A stretch of DNA of 64,000 nt from Chromatiaceae bacterium. GTDB taxonomy: Bacteria; Pseudomonadota; Gammaproteobacteria; Chromatiales; Chromatiaceae. The number at the start of each line of letters is the position of its first letter. Within the stretch, counting starts at the first letter, position 1. Positions 59,900 to 64,000 of the stretch are shown here, piece after piece. Made by a program: the position numbers and the translations under genes. The DNA is taken from positions 434,001 to 498,000 of the forward strand of contig JACKMT010000002.1 in assembly GCA_024235255.1 (NCBI GenBank). The letters are read 5' to 3'. Below the pieces are notes generated by a model that saw only the letters and a program-made list of their open reading frames with translations, had not been told where the DNA came from and ran no database searches.

Positions 59900-61159
59900 A
59901 TGAGCAAGAAAAACGCCTTTTATGCACAGTCTGGCGGTGTCACCGCTGTCATCAATGCCTCTGCTGCAGGAGTTATCGAGACCGCACGCAAACATAGCGA
60001 CAAAATAGGGAATATTTACGCCGGTCGCAACGGCATCATCGGCGCACTGACAGAAGATCTGATCGACACCAACAAAGAGTCGGCGGAGGCGATAGCCGCG
60101 CTTAGGCACACCCCATCTGGTGGCTTTGGCTCCTGCCGGTTCAAACTGAAAGGTCTGGAGCAGAGCAAGCGCGAATACGAACGCCTGATTGAGGTGTTCA
60201 AAGCCCATGACATAGGGTACTTTTTTTACAATGGCGGCGGAGATTCCGCCGACACCTGCTACAAAGTCTCGCAACTGTCGGAAAAGATGGGGTTTCCGGT
60301 ACAGGCCATACATGTACCGAAAACGGTGGACAACGATCTGCCTATCACCGACAACTGCCCGGGATTCGGCTCCGTCGCCAAATATATCGCGGTCTCTACC
60401 CTGGAAGCCTCCTACGACGTTCGCTCGATGGCCAAAACCTCAACCAAGGCGTTCGTCATCGAAGTAATGGGGCGCCACGCCGGCTGGATCGCCGCTGCGG
60501 GCGGATTGGTCGAGGATCAGGGTATGCCGGTGGTTATCCTGTTTCCCGAAGTCAAATTCGACCAGGAAGCCTTCCTGGCCAAATGTAAGCAGAAAATAGA
60601 CGATTACGGTTTTGTCACCGTCGTCGCATCCGAGGGCGCCCAGTGGCCGGACGGACGATTTCTAGCTGAACAGGGCACCCGTGATGCCTTCGGTCATGCA
60701 CAGCTGGGTGGTGCGGCACCGGTCGTTGCCAACATGATCAAGGACGCACTGGGTTGCAAATTCCACTGGGCGGTTGCCGACTATCTGCAGCGTGCGGCGC
60801 GTCATCTCGCCTCCAAGAGCGACGTGGAGCAGGCGTACGCACTGGGTAAAGCTGCGGTTGAATATGCACTTGCAGGTGAAAACTCAATTATGCCCACCGT
60901 GGTGCGCAAATCGAGCGACCCTTATATGTGGGAGATCGGCAAGGCGCCGCTGTCGGAAGTTGCAAACGTTGAAAAAATGATGCCCGCTAACTTCATCTCA
61001 GAAGACGGTTTTGGCATAACCCAAGCGTGTAAAGAGTATCTCTACCCGCTTATTCAGGGTGAGGAGTACCCTCCTTACAAAAAGAATGGACTTCCGGACT
61101 ACGTAACCCTGCAAAATGTGGCAGTAGCGAAGAAGCTCCCTGGTTTCAGTCTGGATTGA
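59900..61159 (+). CDS. pfp: Pyrophosphate-dependent 6-phosphofructokinase
   Basis: 419 residues. Reversible PPi-linked fructose 6-phosphate/fructose 1,6-bisphosphate conversion; related enzymes also act on sedoheptulose phosphates. NGGGDSADT replaces the ATP-enzyme GGDGS loop, PKTVDNDLP has the PPi-type lysine, and EVMGRHAGWIAAAGG is the substrate site. AAGGAAA lies before the ATG. The direct neighbour hppA, with ppa after it, forms a PPi-metabolism cluster like that in methanotrophs and in sulfur-oxidising symbionts. Confidence 0.94.
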   Translation: MSKKNAFYAQSGGVTAVINASAAGVIETARKHSDKIGNIYAGRNGIIGALTEDLIDTNKESAEAIAALRHTPSGGFGSCRFKLKGLEQSKREYERLIEVFKAHDIGYFFYNGGGDSADTCYKVSQLSEKMGFPVQAIHVPKTVDNDLPITDNCPGFGSVAKYIAVSTLEASYDVRSMAKTSTKAFVIEVMGRHAGWIAAAGGLVEDQGMPVVILFPEVKFDQEAFLAKCKQKIDDYGFVTVVASEGAQWPDGRFLAEQGTRDAFGHAQLGGAAPVVANMIKDALGCKFHWAVADYLQRAARHLASKSDVEQAYALGKAAVEYALAGENSIMPTVVRKSSDPYMWEIGKAPLSEVANVEKMMPANFISEDGFGITQACKEYLYPLIQGEEYPPYKKNGLPDYVTLQNVAVAKKLPGFSLD

Positions 61160-61174
61160 TACCTTAGTTGAAGC

Positions 61175-61195
61175 AGGAGCTGGGCACTGGGTCAC
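61175..61195. repeat. Short heptad-repeat remnant after pfp
   Basis: AGGAGCT, GGGCACT, GGGTCAC resemble units of the 8-9 kb elements (AGGTACT, GGGCACC). Only three units, 16 bases after the pfp stop, so a remnant or chance match. Confidence 0.35.
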
Positions 61196-61385
61196 CCGTT
61201 TTGTAGTTTCACCAGATCAAACTGGACCTGGTGCAACCGATCGGCAATAATCCGCTGTCCTCGTATCTTTAAGCTAAATAGTCGGATTTGAGGGCGCCCT
61301 GCTCCAATCATCGTCATTCTGTTGTAGGATTCACCGGCGCTAAGGCGCTGTAACATTTTTGTAACCAAAATCCTGAGGAGGACTC

Positions 61386-63422
61386 ATGAGTAGCGAGTTA
61401 ATATTTGCCCTGGTGTGTGCTGCCGCGGCATGCGTCTACGGTTTCGTATCCGTGAAATGGATACTTGCACAGCCCGAAGGCAATGAGCGGATGAAGGAGA
61501 TTGCCAGTGCAGTCCAGGAGGGCGCATCAGCCTATCTGAACCGCCAGTATTCGGCCATCGGGATCGTCGGAGCGGTCCTTCTCGTCGTTATAGCCGTGGC
61601 TTTGGATATACCCACCGCCATCGGTTTCGCCATCGGCGCCATTCTTTCCGGCGCCGCCGGCTACATCGGTATGAACATCTCTGTCAGATCCAACCTGCGT
61701 ACCGCCCAGGCCGCCAATAACGGCATCAATGCGGCCCTGCAGATCGCCTTCCGTGGCGGCGCCATCACCGGCCTGCTGGTAGTCGGACTGGGTCTGCTGG
61801 GTGTTGCGGGGTATTACGCCGCATTGTCTATTGCCGGCGTCAGCGACTCCGACGCTTTGCACGCGCTGGTGGGACTCGCGTTTGGCGGCTCGCTGATCTC
61901 CATCTTCGCGCGACTCGGCGGCGGTATCTTCACCAAAGGTGCGGACGTAGGCGCGGACATCGTCGGCAAGGTTGAGGCAGGCATCCCCGAGGATGATCCA
62001 CGCAACCCGGCGGTTATTGCCGACAACGTGGGTGACAACGTGGGCGACTGCGCGGGTATGGCGGCCGATCTGTTCGAGACCTATGCGGTCACCGTGGTGG
62101 CCACCATGCTGCTGGGAGGCTTGCTGGTGAAAGGCGCCGGCAGCGCTGCTATCGTCTATCCGCTGGTACTGGGCGGCGTATCGATCATCGCATCCATTAT
62201 CGGAACCTATTTCGTCAAGACACACGAAGGCGCTACCAATGTCATGCCTGCGCTGTATAAAGGGCTGGCTGTAGCCGGTGTAATCGCTGCGGTTATCTAC
62301 TACTTCGCCACCGACTTCGTCATGGGGAATGTCGTTATCGAAGGCGTTGGCAACCCCACGATGGCACTCTTCGGCGCCTCCATGATCGGCCTGTTCCTGA
62401 CCGCCGCAATGGTCGTGATCACCGAGTACTACACCTCCACCGAGTACAAACCGGTGCGCTACATCGCGGAATCCTCCACCACCGGTGACGGCACCAACGT
62501 CATTGCCGGCCTCGGTATTTCGATGAAAGCCACCGCAGCGCCGGTAATTGTCATCTGCGCCGCGATCTGGGGCGCTTACGATCTCGCCGGGCTCTACGGT
62601 ATCGCCATCGCGGCCACCTCGATGCTCTCGATGACCGGCATCATCGTCGCACTGGACGCCTACGGTCCGATCACCGACAATGCCGGCGGCATCGCCGAGA
62701 TGGCTGAACTGGACGAAAAGATCCGCAACATCACCGATCCGTTGGATGCGGTAGGCAACACCACCAAGGCGGTCACCAAAGGCTACGCCATCGGCTCCGC
62801 CGGTCTCGCCGCACTGGTGCTTTTCGCCGACTACACCCACTCGCTCGATGCGCACCTCGGCTCGATAACGGCATTCGACCTCTCGAACCATATGGTACTG
62901 ATCGGCCTGTTGATCGGCGGCATGGTGCCCTATCTGTTCGGCGCCATGGCGATGGAGGCCGTGGGCAAGGCGGCCGGCGGTATCGTGAACGAAGTTCGCC
63001 GCCAGTTCCGCGAGATGCCCGGCATCATGGACCACACCCAGAAGCCGGACTATTCCAAAGCGGTCGACATGCTGACCAGGGCAGCCATCAAGGAGATGAT
63101 CGTTCCGTCGCTGCTGCCGATTGCAGTACCGATCCTGGTTGGGCTGATCCTCGGTCCCCAGGCATTGGGCGGTCTGCTGATCGGCACCATCGTTACCGGG
63201 CTGTTCGTCGCCATCTCGATGACCGCCGGCGGCGGCGCCTGGGATAACGCCAAGAAATACATCGAGGACGGTAATTTCGGCGGCAAGGGTTCGGACGCGC
63301 ACAAGTCCGCTGTCACCGGCGACACCGTCGGCGACCCCTACAAGGACACCGCTGGTCCCGCGATCAATCCGCTGATCAAGATCATCAACATCGTCGCGCT
63401 GCTGATCGTTCCTCTGCTGTAA
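61386..63422 (+). CDS. hppA: Membrane-bound proton-pumping pyrophosphatase
   Basis: 678 residues, about 16 membrane helices. Couples PPi hydrolysis to proton export, or the reverse. Catalytic face: TKGADVGADIVGKVEAGIPE, DNVGDNVGDCAGMAADLFE, and DNAGGIAEMA, and the C-terminal DTVGDPYKDTAGPAINPLIK. The helix-12 motif reads GNTTKAVTKG, with Lys where K+-dependent enzymes have Ala and Thr at the second position, so it is the K+-independent type. GAGGAGG precedes the ATG. Two structures separate it from ppa. Confidence 0.96.
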   Translation: MSSELIFALVCAAAACVYGFVSVKWILAQPEGNERMKEIASAVQEGASAYLNRQYSAIGIVGAVLLVVIAVALDIPTAIGFAIGAILSGAAGYIGMNISVRSNLRTAQAANNGINAALQIAFRGGAITGLLVVGLGLLGVAGYYAALSIAGVSDSDALHALVGLAFGGSLISIFARLGGGIFTKGADVGADIVGKVEAGIPEDDPRNPAVIADNVGDNVGDCAGMAADLFETYAVTVVATMLLGGLLVKGAGSAAIVYPLVLGGVSIIASIIGTYFVKTHEGATNVMPALYKGLAVAGVIAAVIYYFATDFVMGNVVIEGVGNPTMALFGASMIGLFLTAAMVVITEYYTSTEYKPVRYIAESSTTGDGTNVIAGLGISMKATAAPVIVICAAIWGAYDLAGLYGIAIAATSMLSMTGIIVALDAYGPITDNAGGIAEMAELDEKIRNITDPLDAVGNTTKAVTKGYAIGSAGLAALVLFADYTHSLDAHLGSITAFDLSNHMVLIGLLIGGMVPYLFGAMAMEAVGKAAGGIVNEVRRQFREMPGIMDHTQKPDYSKAVDMLTRAAIKEMIVPSLLPIAVPILVGLILGPQALGGLLIGTIVTGLFVAISMTAGGGAWDNAKKYIEDGNFGGKGSDAHKSAVTGDTVGDPYKDTAGPAINPLIKIINIVALLIVPLL

Positions 63423-63432
63423 TCTTCTCCCG

Positions 63433-63461
63433 CTGCGGGGTGAGGCTTACTTACCCCGCAG
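63433..63461 (+). terminator. Hairpin after hppA
   Basis: CTGCGGGGT (63433-63441) with ACCCCGCAG (63453-63461), perfect 9-bp stem, no adjacent T-tract (AAAACCGGGATTTTT follows). Confidence 0.5.
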
Positions 63462-63504
63462 AAAACCGGGATTTTTAACGCAGTAAGTTGTTTGGTATTT
63501 CCCG

Positions 63505-63537
63505 GGAGGTCGGTTTATTATGCCGACCTCCTTTTTT
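63505..63537 (+). terminator. Rho-independent terminator between hppA and ppa
   Basis: GGAGGTCGG (63505-63513) with CCGACCTCC (63523-63531), perfect 9-bp stem, 9-base loop, then TTTTTT. It ends only 19 bases before the ppa ATG. Confidence 0.9.
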
Positions 63538-63556
63538 ATTCTGCGAGTCATCTCCC

Positions 63557-64000
63557 ATGAATCTGGACAAAGTCAGCTCGGGTAAGAACCTGCCCAATGA
63601 ATTCAATGTGATCATTGAGATACCGGCCGAATCGGATCCGGTAAAATACGAACTGGACAAGCAGACCGGGGCCATGTTCGTCGATCGCTTCATGTCGACT
63701 GCGATGCACTATCCTTGCAACTACGGCTATGTGCCGCATACGCTGTCAAAGGATGGCGACCCAGTGGATGTGCTGGTGCTGACCCCCTACCCGCTGATCT
63801 CCGGTTCAGTCATCACCTGCCGGCCGGTGGGTGTGCTAACCATGACCGACGAGTCGGGTGACGATGCCAAGGTGCTGGCAGTACCGACCGATAACCTCTA
63901 CAAGGGCTTTCATCATGTGAGCAGCTTCCGCGATCTGCCGGCTCACCTGCTTAGCCAGATTGCCCATTTTTTCGAGCATTACAAGGATCTGGACGAAGGC
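63557..64000 (+). CDS. ppa: Inorganic pyrophosphatase (family I), 5' part, cut by window edge
   Basis: 148 codons visible. Hydrolyses PPi to phosphate in the cytoplasm. Family motifs: FNVIIEIPAESDPVKYELDK, MHYPCNYGYVPHTLSKDGDPVDVLVL (the Asp triad of the metal site is in DGDPVDV). The end lies outside the window. TTGGTA-N18-TATTAT at 63492-63521 could be its promoter, overlapping the terminator. It competes for PPi with HppA and Pfp. Confidence 0.95.
   Translation, partial: MNLDKVSSGKNLPNEFNVIIEIPAESDPVKYELDKQTGAMFVDRFMSTAMHYPCNYGYVPHTLSKDGDPVDVLVLTPYPLISGSVITCRPVGVLTMTDESGDDAKVLAVPTDNLYKGFHHVSSFRDLPAHLLSQIAHFFEHYKDLDEG

Noticed and set aside
61527..63302. 591-codon open frame antisense to hppA
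   Set aside because: His/Gly/Asp-rich shadow of the hppA codons; no family resemblance, and hppA itself is certain.

Overview
The window reads as a continuous piece of chromosome from a gammaproteobacterium, moderately GC-rich, with compact operons on both strands. The gene set (Vfr/Crp-type regulator next to a YhfA-type OsmC protein, priA-argS-SPOR, rpe-gph-trpE, a DUF3683 FAD/Fe-S oxidoreductase, Coq7, and above all pfp-hppA-ppa) resembles autotrophic sulfur-oxidising Gammaproteobacteria (Chromatiales/Sedimenticola/Thiodiazotropha-like) or methanotrophs. That placement is inference: no Calvin-cycle or sulfur-oxidation marker gene lies in the window. No phage, integrase, IS transposase, CRISPR array or rRNA gene was found.

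Layout. 1-10 kb: 5' part of ilvA (minus, cut by the window edge), rpiA, the branched-chain amino-acid ABC transporter livKHMGF (minus), a porin, tRNA-Gln(CUG), and rplM-rpsI (minus). The intergenic spaces here are filled with degenerate 7-bp-period inverted-repeat elements, several starting at or just after a stop codon. 9.7-17.6 kb: glcF-like, coq7, a DUF885 protein, OsmC/YhfA divergent from crp, a membrane protein with a GspG-like tail, nfeD-qmcA and a TtcA-family gene. 17.8-25.7 kb: an RND efflux adaptor and pump behind a palindromic promoter, a TraB-family membrane protein, then lipoprotein, AI-2E permease and unknown gene, closed by a REP/MITE-like palindrome.

25.8-35.4 kb (all minus): the 1285-residue DUF3683 oxidoreductase, a PilZ protein, a phosphohexomutase, an ICMT/PEMT-like methyltransferase, PPK2 and a CLC protein. 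35.5-39.2 kb: a methyltransferase and feoABC with a Fur-box promoter. 39.3-44 kb: SPOR protein, argS, priA (minus). 44.4-50.7 kb: fructosamine-kinase-like gene, general amino-acid ABC transporter aapJQMP (minus), DUF3530 hydrolase.

51-64 kb: rpe-gph-trpE, then an unrelated DRE-TIM aldolase gene between trpE and trpG, trpGD, two unknown small genes, trpC, an unknown gene, PPi-dependent phosphofructokinase (pfp), a K+-independent-type proton-pumping pyrophosphatase (hppA), and the start of soluble pyrophosphatase (ppa, cut by the window edge). Together rpiA, rpe, gph, pfp, hppA and ppa point to sugar-phosphate and pyrophosphate-linked carbon metabolism. The two large ABC importers point to heavy amino-acid uptake.

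The most unusual signals are the heptad-repeat elements at gene 3' ends, the aldolase gene inside the trp cluster, the structured spacer between priA and the kinase gene, and the CLC and DUF885 proteins lacking usual functional residues.
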